From Lentzea albidocapillata subsp. violacea (lineage in GTDB: Bacteria; Actinomycetota; Actinomycetes; Mycobacteriales; Pseudonocardiaceae), in assembly GCF_900100275.1 (NCBI RefSeq), contig NZ_FNET01000001.1, positions 930,001 through 994,000 on the forward strand: a DNA stretch of 64,000 nt, given 5' to 3'. The notes below the pieces were generated by a model, which did no database searches, was not told the DNA's origin, and saw only the letters and a program-made list of their open reading frames with translations. Position numbers and translations under genes: made by a program. Each line of letters begins with the position of its first letter. The first letter of the stretch is position 1. Of the stretch, positions 31,467 to 39,993 are shown piece after piece.

Positions 31467-31916
31467 TCAGGGCTCCAAATCGGTCGCCGCCAGGAACGAC
31501 CCGTCCATATGGAACGGCACCGAGTCATGCGCATGCGTCACCAGCCACCGCCCGTCACGCCGCTGCAACCCCACCGTCGTGCGCATCCACATCGAGAACC
31601 CCTCGGGATAGCCGACCGGCACCGCCGCCAGCCGCGCCAGCCCGTGCACGAACGCCACGTCACCGGACACGACGACCGTCAGATCCCGGTGCTCCAGCGT
31701 GATCGGCCCCGTGAACCCGGCCATCCACCCCGCCAACGCCTCCACGTCCCGCGCGCCGGGCCCGGAATTGCGCAACGGAGGCGCCAAAGTGCACGTCACC
31801 ACGTCCTCGGCGTAGCGGGCCACGATCCGCGCGGGATCACGCAGCCGCATGCCCTCCTCGTGCTCGGTGAACACCGAGCGGATGGCGACCTCGTCCTGCA
31901 CCAGCGTGTGAGTCAT
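31467..31916 (-). CDS. NTF2/SnoaL-like protein, probable ECF42 regulon member
   Basis: A 149-residue cone-fold protein of the SnoaL_3/DUF4440 group: VQDEVAIRSVFTEHEEGMRLRDPARIVARYAEDV and a C-terminal sheet ending RRDGRWLVTHAHDSVPF (written by segment). The ATG has a GGAGGG site upstream. It is divergent from the DGPF/sigma operon, and the shared promoter region is a symmetric copy of the ECF42 recognition sequence, so both sides are probably transcribed by the same sigma factor. Confidence 0.8.
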   Translation of the reverse strand: MTHTLVQDEVAIRSVFTEHEEGMRLRDPARIVARYAEDVVTCTLAPPLRNSGPGARDVEALAGWMAGFTGPITLEHRDLTVVVSGDVAFVHGLARLAAVPVGYPEGFSMWMRTTVGLQRRDGRWLVTHAHDSVPFHMDGSFLAATDLEP

Positions 31917-31952
31917 CTCGAAACCCTCCGTCGAAATCGGCTGACACACCGG

Positions 31953-31980
31953 TGTCGAGACATGGCCCGCGGTCTCGACA
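31953..31980. promoter_or_regulatory. Symmetric ECF42-type promoter
   Basis: TGTCGAGAC and GTCTCGACA are perfect 9-bp inverted arms around a 10-bp spacer. Read on either strand this gives TGTCGA (-35) and, about 17 bp on, CGA (-10), the published ECF42 promoter elements. It faces the DGPF gene on one side and the NTF2-like gene on the other. Confidence 0.65.
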
Positions 31981-32031
31981 TGACGGTGAGAAGATTTTTC
32001 CGCCAGCCAGCCACGAGCCGGGAGGCCGCAC

Positions 32032-32406
32032 GTGAAGTACCTGATCCTCATCTACAGCAACCCGAAGTCGCGGGCCGCGTGGGACAAGCTCACCGAAGAA
32101 CAGCAGGCCCAGTTCGGCAAGGACCACTACGACCTGACCGACAAGCTCCGCGCCTCCGGTGAGCTCATCGTCAGCGAAGGCCTCCCCGGACCCGAGACCG
32201 GCAAGGGCGTCAGCATCAAAAACGGCGAGGTCGTCGTCACCGACGGGCCCTTCGCCGAGGCCAAGGAGTACCTCGCCGGGTTCTACCTCGTCGAAGCCGA
32301 CTCGATCGACCAGGTCATCGCCCACGCCGCGACACTGCCCGACGCCCACAACGACGGCATCGAGGTCCGGCCGGTCTGGGACATGTCCATGCTGGACGGC
32401 CTGTGA
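32032..32406 (+). CDS. YCII-related DGPF-domain protein
   Basis: A 124-residue protein of the YCII superfamily with the DGPF signature (VVVTDGPFAEAKEYLAGFYLVE). It opens with the usual MKYLILIY strand. DGPF proteins are encoded next to ECF42 sigma factors in actinobacteria; their molecular role is unproven. The GTG start has a GGGAGG site. Its stop overlaps the sigma-factor GTG by 4 bp. Confidence 0.92.
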   Translation: MKYLILIYSNPKSRAAWDKLTEEQQAQFGKDHYDLTDKLRASGELIVSEGLPGPETGKGVSIKNGEVVVTDGPFAEAKEYLAGFYLVEADSIDQVIAHAATLPDAHNDGIEVRPVWDMSMLDGL

Positions 32407-33581
32407 ACCCTGAGGTGGAGGGCCTGCTGCGCACACTCGCGCCGCAGGTCCTCGGCGTGCTCGTGCGCCGCCACGGCCAGTTCGACATCTGCGAGGACGC
32501 CGTGCAGGAAGCACTGCTCGGCGCCGCCCGGCAGTGGCCGGCCGACGGCGTCCCGGACAACCCCAAAGGCTGGCTCATCACCGCCGCGTCGAGGAGATGG
32601 ATCGAGCAGTACCGCTCCGACATCGCCCGCCGCCAGCGCGAGGACAAGGTCGTCGCCCTCACCCCGACACCACCCGACCCGGTGCCGGCGCAGGACGACA
32701 CCCTCACCCTCCTCGCCCTGTGCTGCCACGAATCACTCACCACCGCCTCACAGATCGCCCTCACGCTCAGAGCGGTCGGCGGACTCACCACCGCCGAGAT
32801 CGCACGAGCGTTCCTCGTCCCCGAAGCGACCGTGGCGCAACGCATCAGCCGCGCCAAACAGAAGATCAAACAGTCCGGCGCCCAGTTCCGGCCACCACAG
32901 GACCTCACCGCCGTCCTGCACGTGCTCTACCTGATCTTCACCGAAGGCTCCACCGCCAGCTCAGGCGACGACCTCGTACGCGTCGACCTCACCGCCGAAG
33001 CCATCCGCCTCACCCGGCAACTGCACAAACGCAGACCAGCCGACGGCGAACTCACCGGACTGCTCGCGTTGATGCTGCTCACCGACGCACGCCGCCCCGC
33101 CCGCACCGACTCGAACGGCGCACTCATCCCACTCGCCGAGCAGGACCGCACCCGCTGGGACACCGCAGCGATCGAAGAAGGCACCAACCTGGTCAGCAGC
33201 GCGCTCAAGACCGCCCAAATCGGCCCCTACCAGCTACAAGCGGCCATCGCGGCCGTCCACGCCGACGCCACCACAGCCGAAGACACCGACTGGCACGAAA
33301 TCCTCGGCCTCTACGACCTGCTCACCGTCACCGCACCCGGCCCGATGGTCTCACTCAACCGCATCGTCGCCGTCGCCATGGTCCACGGCCCGCACCGAGC
33401 ACTCGACGAACTGTCCACACTGGACCTCGACCACTACCGCGTGCACGCCGTCCGAGCACACCTCCTCGACCTGCGAGGAGACCACGACCAAGCACGCCAG
33501 GAATACGAGAAAGCCGCCAAACTCACCCTGAGCGCACCCGAACAGCGCTACCTCAGGTCCCGGTCGCGCCACCCACGGTAG
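32403..33581 (+). CDS. ECF42-group RNA polymerase sigma factor with TPR-like C-terminal extension
   Basis: A 392-residue sigma factor. Region 2 (about 10-75) and region 4 (about 110-165, LTTAEIARAFLVPEATVAQRI) form the core. A C-terminal helical extension of some 220 residues (DUF6596 / SnoaL-independent TPR type) follows, containing LYLIFTEGS, AIRLTRQLHKRRPADGELTGL and YDLLTVTAPGPMVSLNRIVA. The extension is required for ECF42 activity and replaces an anti-sigma factor. It is cotranscribed with the DGPF gene, most likely from the symmetric promoter at 31953. The 3' end overlaps the convergent phosphatase gene by 29 bp. Confidence 0.92.
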   Translation: MNPEVEGLLRTLAPQVLGVLVRRHGQFDICEDAVQEALLGAARQWPADGVPDNPKGWLITAASRRWIEQYRSDIARRQREDKVVALTPTPPDPVPAQDDTLTLLALCCHESLTTASQIALTLRAVGGLTTAEIARAFLVPEATVAQRISRAKQKIKQSGAQFRPPQDLTAVLHVLYLIFTEGSTASSGDDLVRVDLTAEAIRLTRQLHKRRPADGELTGLLALMLLTDARRPARTDSNGALIPLAEQDRTRWDTAAIEEGTNLVSSALKTAQIGPYQLQAAIAAVHADATTAEDTDWHEILGLYDLLTVTAPGPMVSLNRIVAVAMVHGPHRALDELSTLDLDHYRVHAVRAHLLDLRGDHDQARQEYEKAAKLTLSAPEQRYLRSRSRHPR

Positions 33582-34245
33582 CGTCCGACGACGGAGCCTC
33601 CTGCGGCGGCGCCACCGGCACCACACCCGACAGATCCCCACCATTGTCGTTGGTGCGCAACACAAAAGGCCGCGTCTGCGTGTACTGCACCACCGAGATC
33701 GAACACGGATCCACCACGATCCGCTGAAACCCGTCCAGATGCACACCCAACGCGTCCGCCAGCACAGCCTTGATCACATCACCGTGCGAACACAACACCC
33801 ACACCGCACCAGGACCGTGCTCCGCGGACACACGCGCATCATGCGCCCGCACCGCCGCCACCGCACGAGCCTGAACGCGCGCCAGCCCCTCACCATCCGG
33901 AAACACCGCGGCGGAAGGATGCTGCTGCACAACCGCCCACAACGGCTCGTCGTACAGGTCCTTCAACGCCTTACCGGTCCACGCCCCGTAATCCACTTCG
34001 GACAGATCCGGCTCCGCCACCGCCTCCAACGACCGATCCGCCAGCAACGGCGCCAACGTCTCCTCACACCGCTGCAAAGGAGACGACACCACCGCACTGA
34101 CCGGAACGTCCTTCAACCGCGACACCAGAGCCGCCGCCTGCGCCTGCCCACGCTCGTCCAAACCCACACCCAGCGAACGCCCGGCGAGCACACCGGAACC
34201 ATTGGCGGTCGAACGCGCATGCCGAAGCAGGATCACCGTAGCCAC
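33553..34245 (-). CDS. Histidine-phosphatase-superfamily protein (MSMEG_4193 type)
   Basis: A 230-residue member of the phosphoglycerate-mutase-like phosphatases. The phospho-accepting histidine is in LLRHARSTANG, the second arginine in SSPLQRCEET, the acid in SEVDYGAWTGK, and the second histidine in VLCSHGDVIKAVLAD. The C-terminal 25 residues are Pro/Gly-rich and include the antisense overlap with the sigma gene. It precedes uppP in the same direction with a 9-bp gap. Substrate is unknown. Confidence 0.88.
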   Translation of the reverse strand: MATVILLRHARSTANGSGVLAGRSLGVGLDERGQAQAAALVSRLKDVPVSAVVSSPLQRCEETLAPLLADRSLEAVAEPDLSEVDYGAWTGKALKDLYDEPLWAVVQQHPSAAVFPDGEGLARVQARAVAAVRAHDARVSAEHGPGAVWVLCSHGDVIKAVLADALGVHLDGFQRIVVDPCSISVVQYTQTRPFVLRTNDNGGDLSGVVPVAPPQEAPSSDATVGGATGT

Positions 34246-34254
34246 GACCCCACC

Positions 34255-35082
34255 TTAGATCGGCTGCAGCAACCCCATCGACAGCAGCCCCATCAGCACC
34301 AGACCCAGCATCAACCGGTACCACACGAACGCCGAATACGAATGCTTCGACACATACTTCAACAACCACGCGATCGTCGCGTACCCCACCACGAACGAGA
34401 TCAGCGTCGCCACGACCATCTGCGGAATCGACGCCTGCGCACCCGTACCCGAACGCTCCAGCACGTCCGGAATGGAGAACAACCCCGCCCCGAACACCGC
34501 CGGAATCGCCAGCAGGAACGAGTACCGCGCCGCCGCCTCACGGTTCAGCCCCAGGAACAGACCCGCCGTCAACGTGCCACCCGAACGAGAAACACCCGGG
34601 ATGAGCGCCAGCGCCTGCGCCAGCCCCATCCCGATCGCGTCCTTCATCCGCAACTCGTCACGCTGCTGCTTCGCCAGATGGTCCGCCAGACCCAGCAGCA
34701 GACCGAACACGATCAACATCGTCGCCGTGATCCACAGGTTCCGCGCCGACGTCCGGATCTCGTCCTTCAGCAGATAACCGAGAACCGAGATCGGCACGGA
34801 ACCGATGATCACGTACCAGGCAAGCCGGTAATCCCTCTCCTTACGCGCCTCCGCGCTGAAGAGACCACGGAACCAGGCGCTGACGAAGCGCCCGATGTCC
34901 TTGGCGAAGTAGATCAACACCGCCACCTCGGTACCCAACTGGATCACCGCGGTGAACGAAGCACCCGCGTCGTTGCCGAAGAACAGCGTCGACGTGATCC
35001 GCAGGTGCGCACTGCTGGAAATCGGCAGGAATTCCGTCAGTCCTTGGACCAGTCCGAGGACCAGAGCCTGCAACCAGCTCAA
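34255..35082 (-). CDS. uppP: Undecaprenyl-diphosphatase UppP (BacA)
   Basis: A 275-residue membrane phosphatase that turns undecaprenyl diphosphate into the monophosphate carrier used for peptidoglycan synthesis. Family motifs are [13 protein letters not shown] and PGVSRSGGT, with about eight hydrophobic spans. The start is TTG, inside the stop of the upstream F420 oxidoreductase gene (TTGA overlap); the usual N-terminus [14 protein letters not shown] supports it. High expression can give bacitracin tolerance, as known for the family. Confidence 0.95.
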   Translation of the reverse strand: MSWLQALVLGLVQGLTEFLPISSSAHLRITSTLFFGNDAGASFTAVIQLGTEVAVLIYFAKDIGRFVSAWFRGLFSAEARKERDYRLAWYVIIGSVPISVLGYLLKDEIRTSARNLWITATMLIVFGLLLGLADHLAKQQRDELRMKDAIGMGLAQALALIPGVSRSGGTLTAGLFLGLNREAAARYSFLLAIPAVFGAGLFSIPDVLERSGTGAQASIPQMVVATLISFVVGYATIAWLLKYVSKHSYSAFVWYRLMLGLVLMGLLSMGLLQPI

Positions 35083-36128
35083 CTACCCACTCCTGCCAGA
35101 TCCAAAGCCTCGGCCGCGGTCCGAAGACCAGCGATCCCCTGCTCCAGATCTTGCAGCATCGGCGAAACGGACAGCGTGGTGACCCCCGCCGCGGCGAGCG
35201 CCTTCATCCTGTCTGCTATGCGCTCCTTCGGGCCCAGCAACGACGTCGCGTCCAGGAACTCCAGCGGAATCGCCGCCATCGCACCGGCGTAGTCACGAGC
35301 CAGGTACTTCTCCTGGATCTCCTCGGCCTGAGCCGGGAAACCCATACGCACCATCAGGTTGTTGTAGAAGTTCTGCTTGCGCGAACCCATGCCGCCCACG
35401 TACAGCGCCGTGTACGCCCTGACCGGGTCCGCACACGCCTTCCAGTCCTCACCCACGATCAACGGCACCGTCGGCACCACGTCGAAGCCGTCCATCGTCT
35501 TACCGGCCTTCTCCCGACCGGCCCTCACCGACGCCAGCGACTCCGCCGAGTACTCCGGCGAGAAGAAGATCGCCAGCCACCCGTCCGCGATCTCCCCCGT
35601 CAGCTCCAGGTTCTTCGGGCCGACAGCGGCGAGGTAGATCGGGATCTGGTCACGCACGGGATGCACCGTCAGCTGCAACGCCTTACCCGGACCATCGGGA
35701 AGCGGCAGCGTGTAGTGCTCACCCTCATAACGCAGCTTCTCCCGCGTCAGCGCCAGCTTCACGATCTCCACATACTCACGCGTGCGCGCCAACGGCTTGT
35801 CGAACCGCACACCGTGCCAGCCCTCCGACACCTGCGGACCCGACACACCAAGACCCATCCGGAACCGGCCACCCGACAGGGTGTCCAAAGTAGCCCCGGT
35901 CATCGCGGCCATCGCCGGCGTCCGCGCCGGAATCTGGAAGATCGCGCTACCGACGTCGATACGTTCGGTCTGCGCGGCCACCCACGCGAGCACCGTCGGC
36001 GCGTCGGAACCGTAGGCCTCCGCGGCCCACACCACCGAAAAACCGAGTCGGTCGGCCTCCTTGGCCAGCTCAAGGTTCGCGGCGTCGTTGCCGGCGCCCC
36101 AGTATCCGAGGTTCAGTCCGAGCTTCAC
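35079..36128 (-). CDS. LLM-class F420-dependent oxidoreductase
   Basis: A 349-residue luciferase-like TIM-barrel enzyme expected to use reduced coenzyme F420. It opens [15 protein letters not shown] and has [36 protein letters not shown] and [15 protein letters not shown], typical of the actinobacterial F420 subgroup. Substrate cannot be named. It is the first gene of the leftward run with uppP and the histidine phosphatase, and diverges from an aldo/keto reductase. Confidence 0.9.
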   Translation of the reverse strand: MKLGLNLGYWGAGNDAANLELAKEADRLGFSVVWAAEAYGSDAPTVLAWVAAQTERIDVGSAIFQIPARTPAMAAMTGATLDTLSGGRFRMGLGVSGPQVSEGWHGVRFDKPLARTREYVEIVKLALTREKLRYEGEHYTLPLPDGPGKALQLTVHPVRDQIPIYLAAVGPKNLELTGEIADGWLAIFFSPEYSAESLASVRAGREKAGKTMDGFDVVPTVPLIVGEDWKACADPVRAYTALYVGGMGSRKQNFYNNLMVRMGFPAQAEEIQEKYLARDYAGAMAAIPLEFLDATSLLGPKERIADRMKALAAAGVTTLSVSPMLQDLEQGIAGLRTAAEALDLAGVGS

Positions 36129-36200
36129 ACGGCAAGACCCTACCGGTCAGTAACACCGATTGCCAGGCTCAACCGATGATCACCCCTTAGCATCGCGCAC

Positions 36201-37166
36201 GTGGAACAGCGATACCTCGGCCGCAGCGGCCTCCGCGTGTCCAGAACGGCACTGGGCACGATGACATGGGGCCGCGACACCGACGCGGACGAGGCCGCCA
36301 CCCAGCTCATGGCCTACGCCGACGCCGGCGGCACCCTCATCGACACCGCCGACGTCTACTCCGAAGGCGAAGCCGAACGCATCCTCGGCACCCTCCTCGG
36401 AGAAGTCGTCCCCCGCGACGAACTCGTCCTCGCCACCAAAGCCGTCGCCCGCCGCACCGAAGGCCCCTTCGGCGGAGGCGCCTCCCGCGGCGCACTCCTC
36501 TCCGCCCTCGACGGCTCCCTGCGCCGCATCGGCGTCGACCACATCGACCTCTGGCAACTCCACGCCTGGGACACCGGCGTCCCCATCGAGGAATCCCTGT
36601 CCGCCCTCGACCACGCCATCTCCTCCGGCAAAGCCAGATACGCCGGCATCTCCAACTACAGCGGCTGGCAACTCGCCACCGCCGCCCTCACCCCCACCAC
36701 GTACCCGCTCATCTCCACCCAGGTCGAGTACTCCCTGCTCGAACGCGGCATCGAACGCGAAGTCGCCCCCGCCGCCCTGCACCACGGCCTCGGCCTCCTG
36801 CCCTGGGCACCCCTCGGCCGCGGCGTCCTCACCGGCAAGTACCGCAACGGCACACCACCCGACTCCCGCGGCGCCTCCGCCCACTTCGCCGGCTACGTCG
36901 AACAACACCGCAACGACCGCGCCGCCCGCATCGTCCAGGCCGTCTCCACCGCCGCCGAAGGCCTCGGCACCTCCGCGCTGTGCGTGGCCCTGGCCTGGGT
37001 CCGGGACCGCCCCGGAGTCGTCGCGCCCGTGGTCGGCGCCCGCGACACGAACCAGCTCATCGCCTCGCTGGAAGCCGAGCAGCTGACGTTGCCGCCGGCG
37101 ATCAGGGCCGCGCTGGACGACGTCAGCGCCATCGAACTGGGCTACCCCGAACGCCCCATGCCCTGA
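36201..37166 (+). CDS. Aldo/keto reductase
   Basis: A 321-residue NADPH-dependent TIM-barrel reductase with the complete catalytic tetrad Asp48, Tyr53, Lys80 and His121 (LIDTADVYSEGEAE, ATKAV, WQLHAW). Cofactor-binding segment VVAPVVGARDTNQL lies near the C-terminus. The start is GTG, 12 bp after a TAGCAT -10-like element, so the message may be almost leaderless. It diverges from the F420 oxidoreductase; a second reductase of the same class lies 1 kb right. Confidence 0.9.
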   Translation: MEQRYLGRSGLRVSRTALGTMTWGRDTDADEAATQLMAYADAGGTLIDTADVYSEGEAERILGTLLGEVVPRDELVLATKAVARRTEGPFGGGASRGALLSALDGSLRRIGVDHIDLWQLHAWDTGVPIEESLSALDHAISSGKARYAGISNYSGWQLATAALTPTTYPLISTQVEYSLLERGIEREVAPAALHHGLGLLPWAPLGRGVLTGKYRNGTPPDSRGASAHFAGYVEQHRNDRAARIVQAVSTAAEGLGTSALCVALAWVRDRPGVVAPVVGARDTNQLIASLEAEQLTLPPAIRAALDDVSAIELGYPERPMP

Positions 37167-37236
37167 CCTGTCCTTGCTGGTTGTTGTGACCGGTGTTTGG
37201 AGGCGGTCGGGACTGTGAATCAGCATTAATTTCAGA

Positions 37237-37259
37237 CCACACTGAAACTATAGAGATAA
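37237..37259 (+). promoter_or_regulatory. Copy 1 of a shared CACTGAA-TATAG-GATAA element
   Basis: CACTGAAACTATAGAGATAA lies in an AT-rich patch 107 bp before the lipoprotein gene. Two similar sequences occur at 39939 and 42617. The TATAG part could be a -10 region. Confidence 0.5.
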
Positions 37260-37365
37260 GTACCAGAAAGCCGCCGATCGAGGTTTCACCCCACCCCTTG
37301 CGTGACCTTCGACCGAACGTCGTGGATGCTGGAAAAGACCACGACGTTGTACGGAGGAACCGCTC

Positions 37366-38022
37366 TTGCGCCGGCTCGCTGCTCTGATCCTGACCACCGC
37401 CGCTCTGACAGCGTGCGGCCAGAGCGAGGGGTCACAGGATCCGCTGCAGGTCGCCGAAGTCCTCGAGGCGGCCAAGCCCGCCCTCTCCCCCGCCCAGAAC
37501 GGCACGCCGCCCGGCGCCATCACCCCCGGCGGCACGTTCTCCGAGGGCGGCACCACGCTGAAGTTCCAGGTCAACGGCCGCAACGTCGAACTCGACCGGC
37601 TGCGCAGCGCGGTCTTCGAGATGACCACCGACGACAAGGGCACCGAGACCAGGGGCGCCGGCCTGCGCGCGGGCGACGGCGCCACCAACGGCGTCCCCGA
37701 CCGCTTCGGACGCCTGCTCGTCGTCGACACCCGCGGCGGAGAGTTCATCGCGTTCTCCATCAACCCGCTGATCATGCGCCAGCGCTACCCGATGCCCGGC
37801 ACGCCCTACGGCATCGCCTACGACGCCAAACGCGACATCGCGTGGATCACGCTCACCGAGCGCAACGAGGTCGTGGGACTCAACGTCGCCGCCGGAGAAC
37901 CGGCCGAGAAGTACCGGTTCCCCACCGTGCGTCAGCCCAACACCGTCAGCGTCGACCAGGAATCCGGACGCGTCACCGTCACGTCCGGCGACAACGGAGG
38001 GATACAGGTGATCTCACCATGA
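37366..38022 (+). CDS. Conserved lipoprotein (YncE-like repeats)
   Basis: A 218-residue lipoprotein with signal peptide LRRLAALILTTAALTAC; Cys17 is the lipidation site. The mature part has two or three beta-propeller-like strands (LLVVDTRGGEFIAFSINP, GIAYDAKRDIAWITLTERNEV, NTVSVDQESGRVTVTSGDNG), as in YncE/NHL-type proteins but too few for a full propeller. Start is TTG behind a good GGAGG. Its stop overlaps the DUF5703 ATG, forming a two-gene operon seen in Pseudonocardiales-type genomes (from memory). Confidence 0.82.
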   Translation: MRRLAALILTTAALTACGQSEGSQDPLQVAEVLEAAKPALSPAQNGTPPGAITPGGTFSEGGTTLKFQVNGRNVELDRLRSAVFEMTTDDKGTETRGAGLRAGDGATNGVPDRFGRLLVVDTRGGEFIAFSINPLIMRQRYPMPGTPYGIAYDAKRDIAWITLTERNEVVGLNVAAGEPAEKYRFPTVRQPNTVSVDQESGRVTVTSGDNGGIQVISP

Positions 38023-38231
38023 ACGAAGGGGTGATCGACGGGGACTGGGAATACCGGCCGCTGCGTCTGCCGCCCGGCATCTCCCGCCGCACCGCGACCA
38101 CGCAGCTGGCCATCCACGCCGAGTTCGCGGGCTGGGAACTCTCCAGAACGCTGCTCTACGGCGACGGCTCCCGCAAGATCTGGCTACGCCGCAAGCGCCA
38201 GCCCGCCCTGGTGCCAGGCCTCATCACCTGA
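38019..38231 (+). CDS. DUF5703 protein
   Basis: A 70-residue actinobacterial protein: DWEYRPLRLPPGISRRTATT, then AIHAEFAGWELSRTLLYGDGSRKIW and a basic end. It matches the DUF5703 family in size and motif; function is unknown. Translation is coupled to the lipoprotein (ATGA), and the last 8 bp overlap the convergent reductase. Confidence 0.85.
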   Translation: MNEGVIDGDWEYRPLRLPPGISRRTATTQLAIHAEFAGWELSRTLLYGDGSRKIWLRRKRQPALVPGLIT

Positions 38232-39156
38232 CCACCAGCCCGTCGCCGAACGCCGCCGGCTCGCACTCGGCGATGAAGTCCGCCGGAAAGCCCCGCTCGA
38301 ACGGGGCCGCCGCCTCCAGGCGCGCGACCGCTTCCGGCGGCAGCACGACCTCGCCCAGACAGTCGAGCACCTGCTCCGGAGTCCGCGCGCCCACCAGCGG
38401 CAGCGCCCCGGACGCACGCACCCACGCCAGCGCCACCTGAGCCGGCGTCGCGCCCAACTCCTCCGCGACCGCCCGCACGGCCCCCGCCACACCCTGCTCC
38501 CGCTCGGACAGCGGGCCGGACCGTTGCGTGCCACCGGAGAGCTTCCCCGCGGCCAGCGGCGCCCACGCCGCCACCGTCAGCCCCAGCGCCGACGCCATCG
38601 GCAACAACTCCCGCTCCACATCCCGCTTGAGCAGGTTGTACGGCACCTGCAACCCCGCGAACGCCGTCCAGTCCCGCCACTCCGCCAGCGTGTTCGCCCG
38701 CGCCACGAACCACGCCGGCGCGTCCGACACCCCGACGTAGAGCACCTTCCCCGCCCGCACCACGTCGTCGAGCGCCCGCATCGTCTCCTCGACCGGCGTG
38801 TGCCGGTCCCACAGATGCACCCACAGCACGTCCACGTAGTCCGTCCGCAACCGCCGCAACGACTGCTCCAGCGACAGCACCAGGTTCTTGCGGTGGTTCC
38901 CGCCCGCGTTCGGATCCGCGGCGTCCCGCGACAACGCGTACTTCGTCGCCAGCACGAACCGGTCCCGCCGCGTCAGCACGGCGCCCAGGACCTCCTCGCT
39001 CTCGCCGTAGGCCGAAGCGGTGTCGAGGAAGTTGCCACCGGCGTCGCCGTAGGCGTCGACCACCCGCCGCGCGAGGTCCTCCGAACGCAGCGTCATCGTG
39101 CCCAGCAACAACTCCGAGACGCGCAGGCCGGTCCGGCCGAACAGTCGATATCTCAT
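38224..39156 (-). CDS. Aldo/keto reductase
   Basis: A 310-residue NADPH-dependent reductase with tetrad Asp45, Tyr50, Lys72 and His114 (FLDTASAYGESEE, ATKYA, LWVHLWD). It is closest in style to the Tas/YdjG-like group. I start at MRYRLFGRTG; four upstream residues are possible. It is divergent from an XRE-MmyB regulator 69 bp away, the common actinobacterial pairing of a redox enzyme with such a regulator. Confidence 0.9.
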   Translation of the reverse strand: MRYRLFGRTGLRVSELLLGTMTLRSEDLARRVVDAYGDAGGNFLDTASAYGESEEVLGAVLTRRDRFVLATKYALSRDAADPNAGGNHRKNLVLSLEQSLRRLRTDYVDVLWVHLWDRHTPVEETMRALDDVVRAGKVLYVGVSDAPAWFVARANTLAEWRDWTAFAGLQVPYNLLKRDVERELLPMASALGLTVAAWAPLAAGKLSGGTQRSGPLSEREQGVAGAVRAVAEELGATPAQVALAWVRASGALPLVGARTPEQVLDCLGEVVLPPEAVARLEAAAPFERGFPADFIAECEPAAFGDGLVVR

Positions 39157-39225
39157 GATCCACAGCATCGCCGCGACCGGCGAACCGAGGGAGACCGGCT
39201 CAGGGCCCCTCTAAACTCGCCGATC

Positions 39226-39948
39226 ATGGCCGACAACGCACTGGGCCGCTTCCTGCGCGCCCGCCGGGAGGCCACCGCTCCCCCGGCCACCGGGCGCCGC
39301 CGTACCCCCGGCCTGCGCCGCAGCGAACTCGCCGACCGCGCCGGCATCAGCGTCGAGTACCTCACCCGCCTCGAACGCGGCACCGACCGCTCCCCCTCCG
39401 GCCAGGTCCTGTCCGCCCTCGCCGATGCCCTGACCATGACCGCGGACGAGCGTGTCCACCTGTACCGCCTGATCAAGGCCGGCACGAACTGCACCCCTGC
39501 CCCGCCTCCGCCGCTGCGCCCCACCGTGCAGGCGATGCTGGACACCCTCGAACCGGCCGCGGCCGCCGTGCTCTCCCCCGCCGGCGACGTCCTCGCGAGC
39601 ACCGCACGGTTCCGCGAGATTTCCGGGCTGGACGACGAACCCAACCTCGTCCGCTTCGCCTTCAGCCCGCAGGCCTTGGCCCACTACCCCGACTGGGACC
39701 AGGTCGCGAACGACCGCGCCGCCACCCTCCGCGCGGCCGCTGACCTGGGCGATCACGCCGCGGCAGCGCTCGCGTTCGAACTCTCCCTCACCGCCGGCGC
39801 CGCCTTCACGGATCGCTACGACGCCGCGTCGTCCCTGCCCGCGGCCACCGGCACCGAGCGCTGGGGCGCCCACCTCCTGGCGTTCGAGACGCTCTACCTG
39901 GCGGGTGAAGGTGAGCATCGGTTGGTGATCTATTTTGGTCAACACTGA
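39226..39948 (+). CDS. XRE-family regulator with MmyB-like ligand domain
   Basis: A 240-residue regulator. The HTH lies at about 5-65 (PGLRRSELADRAGISVEYLTRLERG), and the MmyB-like PAS-type domain follows (AAAVLSPAGDVLASTARFREI, LVRFAFSPQALAHYPDWDQVA). MmyB-like domains bind fatty acids or similar ligands. It probably controls the divergent aldo/keto reductase. The final codons run into a promoter-like motif (39939-39962) for the next gene, so there is no separate spacer. Confidence 0.88.
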   Translation: MADNALGRFLRARREATAPPATGRRRTPGLRRSELADRAGISVEYLTRLERGTDRSPSGQVLSALADALTMTADERVHLYRLIKAGTNCTPAPPPPLRPTVQAMLDTLEPAAAAVLSPAGDVLASTARFREISGLDDEPNLVRFAFSPQALAHYPDWDQVANDRAATLRAAADLGDHAAAALAFELSLTAGAAFTDRYDAASSLPAATGTERWGAHLLAFETLYLAGEGEHRLVIYFGQH

Positions 39949-39962
39949 AGTTATAGTGATAA
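39939..39962 (+). promoter_or_regulatory. Copy 2 of the CACTGAA-TATAG-GATAA element
   Basis: CACTGAAGTTATAGTGATAA, 32 bp before the start of the nSTAND-WD40 gene and overlapping the stop of the XRE-MmyB gene. It differs from copy 1 at three positions. Confidence 0.55.
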
Positions 39963-39993
39963 TCGGCCCACGAACGGATGAAAGACTCGCGTC

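Noticed and set aside
39939..39966. dif-like site in the AT-rich motif
   Set aside because: The reverse strand has CCGATTATCAC, but the second arm does not match ATTATGTCAAGT and related copies lie before genes, fitting a promoter better.
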